A stretch of DNA of 51,554 nucleotides from Lentzea indica. Its GTDB lineage: Bacteria; Actinomycetota; Actinomycetes; Mycobacteriales; Pseudonocardiaceae. Where the stretch lies: the NCBI RefSeq assembly GCF_012184385.1, contig NZ_VSRL01000042.1:1-51554 (forward strand). Reading direction: 5' to 3'. The notes below the pieces were generated by a model. The model saw only the letters and a list, made by a program, of their open reading frames with translations, was not told where the DNA came from and searched no databases. The position numbers and the translations under genes are program-made. Shown in pieces: positions 1-8,867 of the stretch; position 1 is the first letter of the stretch, and every line of letters begins with the position of its first letter.

Positions 1-1357
1 CCACCGAGGCGGACCACGCCTCCGCGCCGGGGTTGCCGGCCCAGACGTCGGCGGCGACCGCACGACCGTTGTCACAGCCGCACGAGGGCGCGCTCCAGAT
101 GATCTGGCCGGTGCGGGCGTCACCCATCCAGTGCGTGAGCTCGTTCGTCCACTCCGACGGTTTGAAGACCTCCAGGCCCTGCCTGGACGGGATGAAGTCG
201 CCGACGTGCAGGGCGTCGCCGTGGTGGGTGTTGTTCTGCCACAGGCCACGGCCGTTGTCGTCGATCGCCATCGAGCCGTAGATGATCTCGTCGCGGCCGT
301 CGCCGTCCACGTCGGCGATCGACAGCTGGTGGTTGCCCTTGCCCTCCCAGGCAGACCGGTTCGACTGGGACGCCGAGTCGAACGTCCACCGCTGGGTGAG
401 CTGCCCGTTGCGGAAGTCCCACGCCGAGATCACGCTGCGGGTGTAGTAGCCGCGCGCCATGACGATGCTCGGCCGCGAGCCGTCCAGGTACGCCGTGCCG
501 GCCAGGAAACGGTCGACCCGGTTGCCGTAGTTGTCGCCCCACGACGACACGTTTCCGCGCGGTGGCACGTAGTTCTCGGTGTCGAGCACCGCGCCGTCCG
601 TGCCGCGGAACACCGACAGGAACTCCGGCCCGGTCAGGATGTAGCCGTCACTGTTGCGGTGGTCGGCGTTCGCGTTGCCGATCACCTGCCCGGTGCCCGA
701 CCGCGTGCCGTCCGCGGTCTTGACGGCGATCTCGGCCTTGCCGTCACCGTCGTAGTCGAAGACCTGGAACTGCGTGTAGTGCGCACCCGCGCGAATGTTG
801 CGGCCGAGGTCGATGCGCCACAACCGGGTGCCGTTGAGCTTGTACGCGTCGAGGTACACATTGCCCGTGCGACCGGCATGCGCGTTGTCCTTGGCATCAG
901 CAGGATCCCACTTGAGGACGATCTCCCACTCGCCGTCACCGTCCAGATCGCCGACCGACGCGTCGTTCGCAACGTAGCCGGATCCCGGGACCTGCAGGGG
1001 AACGTCCCGGCTCGTCGCCAGTGTCCCGACGGAACGCGTGGCCGCCGCCGATTCCACGCCTCCGATCACCTGCCGCACCGAGTAGGACGCGTTCGCGGGC
1101 GCACCCGCGTCGAGATAGCTCGTCGCCGTCGTCACCGGCGCGCGGTTGACCTTCACGCCGTCGCGATAGACGTTGAACGCCACGTTCGCGGCGTCCGAAC
1201 CGAGCAGCCGCCACGAAACGAAGTTCCCGTCGCCGTGCACCGATCGGATGCTGACCAGGCCGCGGTTCGAGGAAACAGCCGGTTCGTCGGCGAGCGCGGG
1301 CACTCCGGACGCGCTGAGCGCCACCGCCAGCAGAATCGAAATCGTCGAACGCCTCAT
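1..1357 (-). CDS. Rhamnogalacturonan lyase, PL11 family (C-terminal part outside window)
   Basis: Secreted lyase predicted to cleave the rhamnose-galacturonate backbone of rhamnogalacturonan I by beta-elimination. About 452 residues are visible and the frame runs open through base 1, so the C-terminus is missing (family length is near 600). The start ATG gives a signal peptide (MRRSTISILLAVALSASG, then ALADEP). The middle holds the features I associate with Bacillus YesW/YesX: a DLDGDGEWEIVLKWDP segment, NIRAGAHYTQFQVFDYDGDGKAE, and further DxDGDG calcium-binding loops typical of the eight-bladed PL11 propeller. It starts 4 nt after the GH12 stop, so both are probably on one mRNA from the GH12 promoter. 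Its own ribosome-binding site is weak (GGGCGG-like). Family assignment is strong; endo versus exo action cannot be judged. Confidence 0.9.
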   Translation of the reverse strand, partial: MRRSTISILLAVALSASGVPALADEPAVSSNRGLVSIRSVHGDGNFVSWRLLGSDAANVAFNVYRDGVKVNRAPVTTATSYLDAGAPANASYSVRQVIGGVESAAATRSVGTLATSRDVPLQVPGSGYVANDASVGDLDGDGEWEIVLKWDPADAKDNAHAGRTGNVYLDAYKLNGTRLWRIDLGRNIRAGAHYTQFQVFDYDGDGKAEIAVKTADGTRSGTGQVIGNANADHRNSDGYILTGPEFLSVFRGTDGAVLDTENYVPPRGNVSSWGDNYGNRVDRFLAGTAYLDGSRPSIVMARGYYTRSVISAWDFRNGQLTQRWTFDSASQSNRSAWEGKGNHQLSIADVDGDGRDEIIYGSMAIDDNGRGLWQNNTHHGDALHVGDFIPSRQGLEVFKPSEWTNELTHWMGDARTGQIIWSAPSCGCDNGRAVAADVWAGNPGAEAWSASV

Positions 1358-1361
1358 GTCA

Positions 1362-2054
1362 TCAACCGCCCGAAACCGAGTAGCTGTTCGTCGTGAAGTT
1401 CTTGCCACCGCTCGACGACGTGATCTCGTAGCCGAACTGGACCTCGCCGACGGTGACGTCACCCCACCAGCCGCGGGCGCGGATCCAGTTCATGATCGCT
1501 TTCAGATCCACCGAGCCGGACGACGTGTTGGACGTGCGCAGGAACGAGAACACCGCGTTCGCACCGTTGGAGCCGCGGTAGACGTCCCAGGTGTGACCGC
1601 CGACGGAGAACGTGCCCTGGCGCGACCCGATGGCGCCGACCGGGCCGGTCCTGTTCATCCACACCATGACCTCGTAGGCGTTGTTGTTGGCCCAGATGTC
1701 ATAAGTGGTCGCGTAGGCGCCCGAGCCGGGCACGCTGACGTTGAAGCGGCTGGTGAGCGAACCGATCGAGCTGAGCCGCTTGTTCAGCGCCTTTCCCGCG
1801 TGCGGATACGACTTCACCCCGCCGGTGTTGGGGTGGTTCGCCCACACACCCCAGTTGCTGTAGGAGTTCGCCCAGATCGACTGCGGACCGGCACCGCTGC
1901 CCCAGATGTTGTTGCGGACGATGTAGCCGCCGTTGTTCCAGGTGCCCCACTTGTCCGAGGACGACCAAGCCGCGGCGGACGCGGTCGGGGCGCCCAGCGA
2001 GAACGCCAGTGTCGCGGCCAATGCCGCCACCAGCGCACGCATGATCTTTTTCAT
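1362..2054 (-). CDS. Secreted GH12 endoglucanase / xyloglucanase
   Basis: A 230-residue secreted retaining glycosidase acting on beta-1,4-glucan or xyloglucan. Residues 1-28 (MKKIMRALVAALAATLAFSL..ASAA) are a signal peptide. The mature part is a bare GH12 jelly roll: aromatic N-terminal strands (WGTWNNGGYIVRNNIWG), the nucleophile in YEVMVWM (Glu128) and the acid/base in VQFGYEI (Glu210). The frame is open to 2240, but I place the start at 2054: GGAAGGA lies upstream at good spacing and the signal peptide begins there, whereas the longer version would run across the promoter. No binding module is attached. First gene of an operon with the PL11 lyase. A promoter, TTCGA boxes and a palindrome lie upstream. 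Xyloglucan is favoured as substrate because a GH74 xyloglucanase is two genes away. Confidence 0.92.
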   Translation of the reverse strand: MKKIMRALVAALAATLAFSLGAPTASAAAWSSSDKWGTWNNGGYIVRNNIWGSGAGPQSIWANSYSNWGVWANHPNTGGVKSYPHAGKALNKRLSSIGSLTSRFNVSVPGSGAYATTYDIWANNNAYEVMVWMNRTGPVGAIGSRQGTFSVGGHTWDVYRGSNGANAVFSFLRTSNTSSGSVDLKAIMNWIRARGWWGDVTVGEVQFGYEITSSSGGKNFTTNSYSVSGG

Positions 2055-2105
2055 GGATCTCGTCCTTCCGTGCACCACTGAACGGAAAAGGTGATCCGCC
2101 AAATC

Positions 2106-2115
2106 GAAACGTTTC
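2106..2115. promoter_or_regulatory. Candidate LacI-family operator GAAACGTTTC
   Basis: A perfect 10-bp palindrome with the central CG typical of LacI/GalR operators. It lies just downstream of the predicted GH12 -10 box (2126-2131, minus strand) and between GH12 and the divergent LacI gene. It is well placed for repression of GH12-PL11, probably by the adjacent LacI protein (inference). Confidence 0.5.
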
Positions 2116-2125
2116 ACCAGAAGGA

Positions 2126-2153
2126 ACATTAGCGTCGAATAAATCGAATACAA
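2126..2153 (-). promoter_or_regulatory. Predicted promoter of GH12-PL11 operon, with TTCGA boxes in the spacer
   Basis: On the minus strand, TTGTAT (2148-2153), a 16-nt spacer and TAATGT (2126-2131) resemble a vegetative promoter. The spacer and -35 edge carry TTCGATTTATTCGAC (2134-2148), two TTCGA boxes 9 nt apart. On the other side, toward the LacI gene, two TTCGAC boxes sit 11 nt apart (2166-2171 and 2177-2182). Confidence 0.45.
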
Positions 2154-2251
2154 TGCGGACGATTTTTCGACCTTTGTTCGACGCCGCAGGACGGACAACG
2201 CCTCGTCAGGCGCTAAAGTTGCGTTCACAACGACGCGCACGCGGAGGCCGG

Positions 2252-3271
2252 TTGATCACCATCAAGGACGTCGCCAGGCACGCCGGCGTGTCCGTCAGCA
2301 CGGTGTCCTACGTGCTCAGCGGCAAGCGGCCGATCTCAACGGCGACCTCGCAGCGCGTGCGCCGCAGCATCCACGAGCTGGATTTCCACCCCAACGCCGG
2401 AGCCAGGGCACTGGCGAGCAGCCGCACGAACGTTCTCGCGCTGGTCGTTCCACTTCGGACGGACCTCAACCTCCCGGTGATCATGCAGTTCGTGTCGTCG
2501 ATCGTCACCGCGGCGCGCGAGCACGACCACGACGTCCTGTTGCTCACCAAGGAGTCCGGCGCCGACGAGGTGCACAGGGTGGTCGCGTCCGCGCGGGCGG
2601 ACGCGGTGATCGTGATGGACGTCGAGGCCCGCGACCCGCGCCTGCCCGCCCTGCGCGAGCTGGACGTGCCGGTGGTGCTGGTCGGCGTGCCGGCCGACCC
2701 CGCAGGGCTCAACTCCGTCGACCTCGACTTCACCACGAGCGGTGCGCGGGCGGTGGGGCACCTGGTCGACCTCGGCCACCGCTCCGTCGGACTCATCGGC
2801 TCCCCGCCGACCGTCTACGAGCGCAAGACCGGTTATGCGACGCGGTTCCTGTCCGGGTTCACCGAATGCGCCCGCCAGCGCGGCGTGACGGTCCACGTGC
2901 ACCCGTGCGCGCCGTCCTACACCGCTCTCAGCGCGTGCCTGGACGACCTGCTGCGGCAGGAGCTCGCCGTCACCGGGCTGGTGGTGCACAACGAGGCCGT
3001 GCTCCCGGACGTCGTTCTGGAGCTGCGGCGGCGGGACCGGCGGGTGCCGGAGGACGTCTCGGTGATCGCGCTGTGCCCGGACGCCATCGCCGCCACCCGG
3101 CCGGTGCCGGTCACGTCGATCACGATCCCCGCCGAGGAGGTCGGCACGATCGCGGTGGAGATGCTGATGCAGGGGCTCAGAGGCAAGCAGCCGTCCGAAG
3201 TCCGGCTGCTCGCCCCTCACCTGACCGATCGGGGCAGCACGGTCACGGCACCGCGCACGGCCGATCGTTGA
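2252..3271 (+). CDS. LacI/GalR-family transcriptional regulator
   Basis: A 339-residue sugar-responsive repressor. The N-terminal helix-turn-helix is canonical (ITIKDVARHAGVSVSTVSYVLSGKRPIS), with a hinge near LASSRTN, followed by a periplasmic-binding-protein-like effector domain (FTTSGARAVGHLVDLGHRSVGLIG; GLVVHNEAVLPDVVLEL; PEDVSVIAL). The frame is open from 2153, but I choose TTG at 2252. GGAGG lies 4 nt upstream, and this puts the DNA-binding domain at residue 2, as in the family; the longer reading adds 33 unrelated residues. It is divergent from GH12-PL11 and convergent with GH74, which it overlaps by 29 bp at the 3' end. The likely target is the palindrome at 2106-2115. Effector sugar unknown. 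Confidence 0.9.
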   Translation: MITIKDVARHAGVSVSTVSYVLSGKRPISTATSQRVRRSIHELDFHPNAGARALASSRTNVLALVVPLRTDLNLPVIMQFVSSIVTAAREHDHDVLLLTKESGADEVHRVVASARADAVIVMDVEARDPRLPALRELDVPVVLVGVPADPAGLNSVDLDFTTSGARAVGHLVDLGHRSVGLIGSPPTVYERKTGYATRFLSGFTECARQRGVTVHVHPCAPSYTALSACLDDLLRQELAVTGLVVHNEAVLPDVVLELRRRDRRVPEDVSVIALCPDAIAATRPVPVTSITIPAEEVGTIAVEMLMQGLRGKQPSEVRLLAPHLTDRGSTVTAPRTADR

Positions 3272-5909
3272 GCGTGAACGACACCGGTTTCGCGTTGGTG
3301 CCCGTCCAGCTCGCGCCGAATCCGAAACTGACGGTGCCGTTCGGCTTGATCTCCTTGTTGTAGCCCTCGTTCGCCACCGACACGGCGGCGCCGGTCTGGG
3401 TGAGCTTGCCGTTCCACAGCTGGCTGATCACCTGGCCGTTGGCGAACGACCACTTCAGCGTCCACCCGTTGACGGCCGCCGATCCGGTGTTGGTGATGTC
3501 GACGGCACCGTTGAAGCCGCCCTGCCACTGGCTCGACACGGTGTACTTCACCGAACACCCGGTTCCCGGACCCGTGGTCGTCGTGGTCGTGGTCGTTGTT
3601 GTCGTCGTAGTCGTAGTCGTTGTGGTGGGCGGAGTTCCGGTCATCTCGCCGAGCACGACGCCGCGGCCGTTGGTGCCGAGGTAGACGCGGCCGTAGACCC
3701 GCGGGTCGCCGGTGATCGCGTCCTCGATGTTGCCGTACTGGTGCCGGTCGTCGTTGATCCGCACCCAGCCCGCGCCCGTGTCGTCGGAACGGAAGACGCC
3801 TTTGACACCACCGACTTCACCGATCAGGTACAACGCAGGGTAGGCACGTCCCTGAGCGGCCTTGCCGAAGCCGATGTTGAGCGAGCTTGCCACACCGGAG
3901 ATCTTCGCGAAGCTCGCACCGGAGTCCGTGGATCGCCACAGCCCGCCCTGGCCCGTGAGCCAGACGTCGCCTTCCTTGCCTGCCACGGCCTTGAAGCGTG
4001 CCGATGACGGCAGCCCTGTGGCTGCAGTCGCGGTGAACGTCGCGCCTCCGTTGGTGCTCACGTAGAACTTCCCTGCGGAGAAGCCGTAGAACTTCATCGG
4101 GTTCACACGGTCCGACTCCACGACCGCGCCCGCCGGGATGCCGGTCGACGCCGTCCACGAGTTGCCGAAGCCGGTCGCGTGGTGCACGCCGGTTCCCGCC
4201 GGGCTCCAGACGAACCTGCTGCCGTCGGCGGCCGCCGCGACGGTGCCGCCACCGGTGACACCGCCCGGTTCCTGGCCCTGGAACCAGTTCGCGCCACCGT
4301 CGGTGGAGAACGCGACCCGGTTGTCGTTGGGCCTGCTGGTCTTGTCGAACTCGCCGACGCGCACCACCGTCGCCGGGTTCAGCTCGGCGAAGTCCAGGCT
4401 GCGCGTGGTGGTGAAGTACGGCTGGGTGAACGCCCTGGCCGGCACCGCGTCCAGCCGGTCGTGCCGGAAACCGCCGATGTCACCGAGCGCGCTGATCAAC
4501 GGCGGCCCGGACGGCGGACTGATCAGGTCCGTCACCGCGGTCTCCTCGAGCCCGGCTGCCACCGGCCTGATCGTGAACTGGGTGCCGCGGTCCCACGCGG
4601 TGAGGTCCGTGGTGCCGTAGATCGTGGCACCGGTGCCGTACATCATCCGGTCGGAGTTGAACGGGTCGATCTCCATCGACTCGGTCATCCAGCCGAGCTT
4701 CGGTGACGTCTCCGGCGGCGCCGGGTTCGCCCCGAGGTCGAGCCACGGCGACGCGCTGATGTCCATCTTGTAGCGGAAGCTGCGGTTGGGGTAGCTCGTC
4801 CAGTCCCAGACGCGCGTCCAGGTGGCACCGAAGTCGGTGCTGCGGAAGAACACCACGTCCGGCCACCACGCGATCTGCGTGGCGACCATGAGCGTGCCCG
4901 GCTTCTTGCGGTCGACCGTCAGGCCGCTGTAGCCGAACGTGTTGTCGGCACTGGTCGACGGCACCGGGCTGATCCGCGTCCACGCGCCGGTCGCTGTGTT
5001 CAGCTTCCACACGTCGCCCTTGGCACCGTCGTAAGGACCACCGGTGTCGCTCGTGGCGAGGTAGAGCGTGTCGCCCTCGAGCACTCCCTTGTGCGGCAGG
5101 AAACCTGTCGGTTGTCCCGCCACGCGTTCCCACGTCGTGCCGCCGTTCGTGCTGCGGTAGACGTTGTTCTCCTTGTCCGCGACGCCGACGTAGATGGTCT
5201 GCGTCGCCGTCGCGCTCGACCCGGTGCGCGGGTCGAACGCCACCCACAGCACGCCCTGGTTGTCGCTGAGATAACCGTTGGGGTCGCTGGGATCCTGGGC
5301 GTAGTTGCCGGGGTTCGGAAACGCTGTGACCTTGCCCCAGGTCGCGCCGAAGTCCGTGCTGCGCCACAGGCCGTTGCCGCTCGGCGCGCCGAAGTACAGG
5401 ACGCTGTTGCGGTTCGGGTCGATCGCGAGCCGCTCCCCCATGCCGCGGCCGGGCATGTTGCCGCCGACCTTGAACGGCAGCGGCGTGGTCTGCCAGGTGG
5501 TCCCGCGGTCGGAGGAGCGCAGGATCGCGCCGTTGTTGGGGTCCCAGCTGTTGGTGTACATGCCCGCCGCGACGTACACGCGGTTCGGGTCGACGGCGTC
5601 GGTCGCAAGGCTCGCGACGCCGTTCAGTCCCCAGTTGTCGAGGCCGACGTGGTCGAGCAGCGGGATCCATCTGTTCGTTTGCGGGTTCAACCGGTACGCG
5701 CCGCCGATGTCGGTGCGCGCGTAGACCAGGTTCGGCTCGCGCTGGTTGAACACGATGCCGGGAACGAACCCGCCGCCCGCTATTTCGACGTTGCCCCACG
5801 AGTACGTCTCGGCCGCGGCGGCGGAGTGGTCCGTGCCCGCCGTGTGTGCCACCACGACGAGCGCGGCCGTAGTCACCGCCGCCACTGCGCCTGCGAGAGC
5901 TCTCCGCAT
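3243..5909 (-). CDS. Secreted GH74 xyloglucanase with Thr linker and CBM2
   Basis: An 888-residue secreted xyloglucan-specific endo-glucanase. Residues 1-33 are a signal peptide. The two seven-bladed propellers of GH74 follow: YSWGNVEIAGGGFVPGIVF, the family-typical ARTDIGGAYR, and repeated sialidase-like RSTDxGxTW motifs (RSSDRGTTW, RSTDFGATW, RSTNGGTTW, RSTDSGASF). A run of 18 threonines (coded by 3574-3627) links to a C-terminal CBM2 of about 100 residues (GCSVKYTVSSQWQGGFNGAVDITN; WNGKLTQTG; FGFGASWTG), bounded by two cysteines and expected to bind cellulose. The ATG is preceded by GGGAA at 6 nt. Its stop lies inside the 3' end of the convergent LacI gene. It appears monocistronic, with TTCGA boxes about 70 bp upstream. 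Confidence 0.95.
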   Translation of the reverse strand: MRRALAGAVAAVTTAALVVVAHTAGTDHSAAAAETYSWGNVEIAGGGFVPGIVFNQREPNLVYARTDIGGAYRLNPQTNRWIPLLDHVGLDNWGLNGVASLATDAVDPNRVYVAAGMYTNSWDPNNGAILRSSDRGTTWQTTPLPFKVGGNMPGRGMGERLAIDPNRNSVLYFGAPSGNGLWRSTDFGATWGKVTAFPNPGNYAQDPSDPNGYLSDNQGVLWVAFDPRTGSSATATQTIYVGVADKENNVYRSTNGGTTWERVAGQPTGFLPHKGVLEGDTLYLATSDTGGPYDGAKGDVWKLNTATGAWTRISPVPSTSADNTFGYSGLTVDRKKPGTLMVATQIAWWPDVVFFRSTDFGATWTRVWDWTSYPNRSFRYKMDISASPWLDLGANPAPPETSPKLGWMTESMEIDPFNSDRMMYGTGATIYGTTDLTAWDRGTQFTIRPVAAGLEETAVTDLISPPSGPPLISALGDIGGFRHDRLDAVPARAFTQPYFTTTRSLDFAELNPATVVRVGEFDKTSRPNDNRVAFSTDGGANWFQGQEPGGVTGGGTVAAAADGSRFVWSPAGTGVHHATGFGNSWTASTGIPAGAVVESDRVNPMKFYGFSAGKFYVSTNGGATFTATAATGLPSSARFKAVAGKEGDVWLTGQGGLWRSTDSGASFAKISGVASSLNIGFGKAAQGRAYPALYLIGEVGGVKGVFRSDDTGAGWVRINDDRHQYGNIEDAITGDPRVYGRVYLGTNGRGVVLGEMTGTPPTTTTTTTTTTTTTTTTTTGPGTGCSVKYTVSSQWQGGFNGAVDITNTGSAAVNGWTLKWSFANGQVISQLWNGKLTQTGAAVSVANEGYNKEIKPNGTVSFGFGASWTGTNAKPVSFTLNDRPCAVP
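3574..3627 (-). repeat. Poly-threonine linker coding repeat (18 Thr codons)
   Basis: An uninterrupted run of 18 ACN codons (all four third bases used) encodes the linker between the GH74 catalytic part and the CBM2. Mixed codon use argues against recent simple slippage, although such tracts can still vary in length. Confidence 0.9.
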
Positions 5910-5981
5910 TGAGAATTCCCTTCTCGGCTATTTTCGCGAAGTGTCCAGCCGCAGGCCCGGCAATTCAAACAAAACTCATGC

Positions 5982-5996
5982 TTCGAATCGAATCGA
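5982..5996. promoter_or_regulatory. TTCGA-box cluster upstream of GH74
   Basis: Three overlapping TCGA units at 5-bp steps (TTCGAATCGAATCGA) lie about 75 bp upstream of the GH74 start codon. They match the TTCGA boxes found before GH12, the small-protein operon, GH16/adenylation gene and the first ABC operon. The binding protein is unknown. Confidence 0.35.
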
Positions 5997-6025
5997 CCGC
6001 ACTTCCCGGTCGACACTCAGTGAAT

Positions 6026-8866
6026 TCACGGCGCCGGCGCCTTGGCGAGGACCTCGACCTCGCCGAGGGTGAGGTAGCCGGACGGTCGTGCGGTGAGGAC
6101 GACGCGCACGGCGGTCGCCGGAGGTGACGGGTCCAGTGCGACCTCTGTTCGCAGTGCGGTGACTTCGACGTCGCCGCTCGCGTCGACCCACGTGCCGTCG
6201 ACCGTGCGCACCTGCACCTTGAGGCTCTTGGCGATACCGCCGTCACCGTCGCGGTACGAATGCACGACAACTCGTGTGAGATCACGTGCTTTCGGGAGCG
6301 TGAACGTGATCGTGTCGTCCGGGTTCTTGGTGCCTGACTTCCAGTTCGACCACGCTTTCTCCTCCGTGACGCCGTTGCGCAGCCGTTCCGCGGAATAGCC
6401 GGACTCCGTGTACGTCGCCGCCACCGCCGCGTCCGGCGCCGCGTTCACCTCGACGGGTTCGGTGACCTGCACGACCGCCGTCGCCGCCACCGTGCTGCCG
6501 TCGACGACCTGGGCCCGCCCGGTCACCGTCACCGTCCCGACGCGGTCGAACACCGCGGCGTCCCACGTGACGGGGAGCTCGGCCCTGCCGCCGCGCTTGC
6601 CGATGCCCGTGACGGTGGCGGGCAGATCCGGTTGCCCGCCGACGTAGGTCTTCGCGCGAGCGGGCAGTGTCGAGGCGATCGTGTCGACGGTGATCACAGC
6701 GAGCGCGGGCAACTTCCGCCCGACCACGTCCGTCGCCGTGCCGTGAACGCGCACGGTGCCGGGCTGCTGCCACCGCCAGTCCGGCGGAAGGTTCCACACC
6801 ACGGGCAGAGCGCCCCGCGCGCCGTCCGGATACACAGGCGTCACGGTCTGCGGCAGCACAGGTCGCAGCTTGGGAACCGTGAACACGGCGGCGTCCTGAA
6901 CTCGCTGCACGGTCTCATCAATCGGCGTCCAGCGCTGGCTCGCGCCCGAGGTCGGGGTCTTGGCCGACACGGTCTCGCCGGCGGCCTCGATCAGCGTGCC
7001 GGTGGCGGCGTTGACGAACGTCCAGCTGCCGTCACCGGTCGTGGACATGATCCACTGTGCGGCGGTGTCCCTGGCCGACTGCAGCACCACGGCGTCGCCA
7101 GAAGCGGCCAGCCTGGTACCGGTCACCGCGTTGACGATCTCGTAGCGCTCGCGGTTCCCGTTGCCGAAGCCCAGTTTCCGCACCGACCACAGCTGCCGGG
7201 CGCTCGCGGCGTCCGTGGTCCGGACGACCGCGCGAGACCAGTCGTCAGAGGGCTGCAACGACTTGCCGCTCGTGGTGATCCGGTACACGTGATCGGGCTG
7301 AACGAGCGCGGCATCACCGGACACGCCGGCCACGCCGTCGACGAGGAACGTGGTGACCGACTTCGCCGGGACTGCGAGCGTCGCCGACTTTCCGGTCACG
7401 CGAACCGGCTTGCCGCGCACGAGTGCGCCGGCCGCGTTCGTGACCACCGGGGTCACCTTGGCCAGCGGCGAGACGAGCCCGAACCGGGAGAGGTCCAGGG
7501 TCACCGTGCGGTCGGTGTTGCCGTTGTTGATGTGCACGGCCGTTGCGTCCACACCGAACCGCTTCACCGCGGCCACGGTGGACGGGTCGTCGGTCTTGAC
7601 GAACCGGTCGCCCGGCCGCACGAAATGGGTGAAGTTCCGGATGGTGTTGAACTTGGAGTTGGTCTTGATCGGGCAGGACTCCAGCGTGTCCTTCGCCGTG
7701 CAGGTGAACAGGATGTGGATGCTGCCCCAGTTCTTGCCTGCGGCCGCCTGCGGGATGGTGTCCTCGATCGGCTGCCAGAACACCCAGGCCGACGGTTCGA
7801 GCTCGCGGATGTCCTCGAGCATCCTGGTCGCCATGCCCAGACCGGGTTCCATGCTCGTGTAGTCGGTGGTGCCGTTGCCCCAGGTGCCCTCGACCTCGCT
7901 CATCCAGAGCTTCTCGTCAGCGCCCTTGGCGACGTCACGCACGCTGGTGCGCTGACCCGTGCCGTAGGTGTGCACGTTGAGCTGGTCGATCACGTCACGC
8001 GCCGGGCCGTAGCCGTTCCAGTTGCGCACGAACGTGCCCGGGTTCGTTTCGTCCATTGCGGACACTTTCACCCGTGACCGAAGCGCGTCGAGCGCACGCC
8101 GTGACGCGAGCAGAACCTCCTGCTGCAGTTCAGGTCCGGCGTGCGCGCCTTCCTGGCGTCCGCCGGTCGGCTGGCCGTCAGAGCCGATCTGGGTGCCCCA
8201 GTAGTTCGTGTTGGGTTCGTTCAACGGTGCGAGGGTGTCGAACTTGATGCCGTGCGAGCGTTCGATGTGCTGCGTCACCCGCGCCAGGTACGTGGCGAAG
8301 TCGTCGACGCGGTCGCGGCGGATCTGGTCGGTGTTCGCGTCGAAGCCGCCGGAGACGTAACCGCTGACGGTCTGGAACCACGGCGGCGAGTTGCTGAACG
8401 CCTCCCACTTCGTGACCTTGCGCTTGACCTGGTCGATCCACCAGCGCTGGTTGGCGTCGGCGTCGAGGTTCCAGTGGTCGGGGTTGTCCGCGCGCCACCA
8501 GTCCACGTCCGTGCGCGTCGTGCCGGGAGGGGCTTTCCAGAAGCCCTCCATCGTCGCGCCCCTCTTCATGTAGTCCTGGCGGACGTCGGGCGCGTTGCCA
8601 CCGCCGATGTTGTAGCGCGCGATGTTCAGGCGCAGCCCGTCGTCGCCGAAGAGCAGGTCGACGAGCTTGCGGCGGATCGGCTCGGGATAACCACCGGTCA
8701 CGTTGGCGAACCACACCAGGCTCGTCCCCCAGCCCTCGAACTCCGGCTGCTGGTACGACGGGTCGATGCGGACCATGACCCCGTTCCCCGGCAACGGTTC
8801 CGCCGCCGCAGCCGGCGTGGCGAGGCCGGCGGCGACGAGCGCAAGCGCCAGTAGCAGGCGTGTCAC
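6026..8866 (-). CDS. Secreted GH30 endo-beta-1,6-galactanase-like enzyme, multidomain
   Basis: A 946-residue secreted enzyme. Residues 1-22 are a signal peptide. The GH30 (beta/alpha)8 barrel begins FEGWGTSLVWFANVTGGYPE, as in GH30 endo-beta-1,6-galactanases. The acid/base is in LAPLNEPN (Glu217) and the nucleophile in WMSEVEG (Glu324), followed by the side beta-structure (about 400-515). Then come a ricin/CBM13-like stretch (about 520-660; HVYRITTSGKSLQPSD, RYEIVNAVTGTRLAASG), two bacterial Ig-like segments (VTPVYPDGARGALPVVWNLPP; TVTGIGKRGGRAELPVTWD) and a C-terminal F5/8-type (CBM32-like) domain of about 140 residues. The GTG start lies 1 nt after the upstream stop, implying translational coupling. 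Expected substrate is beta-1,6-galactan of type II arabinogalactan; another GH30 specificity is possible. Confidence 0.85.
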   Translation of the reverse strand: MTRLLLALALVAAGLATPAAAAEPLPGNGVMVRIDPSYQQPEFEGWGTSLVWFANVTGGYPEPIRRKLVDLLFGDDGLRLNIARYNIGGGNAPDVRQDYMKRGATMEGFWKAPPGTTRTDVDWWRADNPDHWNLDADANQRWWIDQVKRKVTKWEAFSNSPPWFQTVSGYVSGGFDANTDQIRRDRVDDFATYLARVTQHIERSHGIKFDTLAPLNEPNTNYWGTQIGSDGQPTGGRQEGAHAGPELQQEVLLASRRALDALRSRVKVSAMDETNPGTFVRNWNGYGPARDVIDQLNVHTYGTGQRTSVRDVAKGADEKLWMSEVEGTWGNGTTDYTSMEPGLGMATRMLEDIRELEPSAWVFWQPIEDTIPQAAAGKNWGSIHILFTCTAKDTLESCPIKTNSKFNTIRNFTHFVRPGDRFVKTDDPSTVAAVKRFGVDATAVHINNGNTDRTVTLDLSRFGLVSPLAKVTPVVTNAAGALVRGKPVRVTGKSATLAVPAKSVTTFLVDGVAGVSGDAALVQPDHVYRITTSGKSLQPSDDWSRAVVRTTDAASARQLWSVRKLGFGNGNRERYEIVNAVTGTRLAASGDAVVLQSARDTAAQWIMSTTGDGSWTFVNAATGTLIEAAGETVSAKTPTSGASQRWTPIDETVQRVQDAAVFTVPKLRPVLPQTVTPVYPDGARGALPVVWNLPPDWRWQQPGTVRVHGTATDVVGRKLPALAVITVDTIASTLPARAKTYVGGQPDLPATVTGIGKRGGRAELPVTWDAAVFDRVGTVTVTGRAQVVDGSTVAATAVVQVTEPVEVNAAPDAAVAATYTESGYSAERLRNGVTEEKAWSNWKSGTKNPDDTITFTLPKARDLTRVVVHSYRDGDGGIAKSLKVQVRTVDGTWVDASGDVEVTALRTEVALDPSPPATAVRVVLTARPSGYLTLGEVEVLAKAPAP

Positions 8867-8867
8867 G

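Noticed and set aside
131..1396. 421-residue plus-strand open frame at the left edge
   Set aside because: Antisense to the PL11 lyase, whose calcium-loop motifs are unmistakable on the minus strand.
3574..3627. GTN-rich tract read as a poly-valine peptide or CRISPR-like/simple repeat
   Set aside because: On the minus strand it is simply the Thr linker between GH74 and CBM2, in frame, with mixed codons.
5091..5912. 273-residue plus-strand open frame inside GH74
   Set aside because: Shadow of the sialidase-type repeat region of GH74; repetitive Arg/Val composition.
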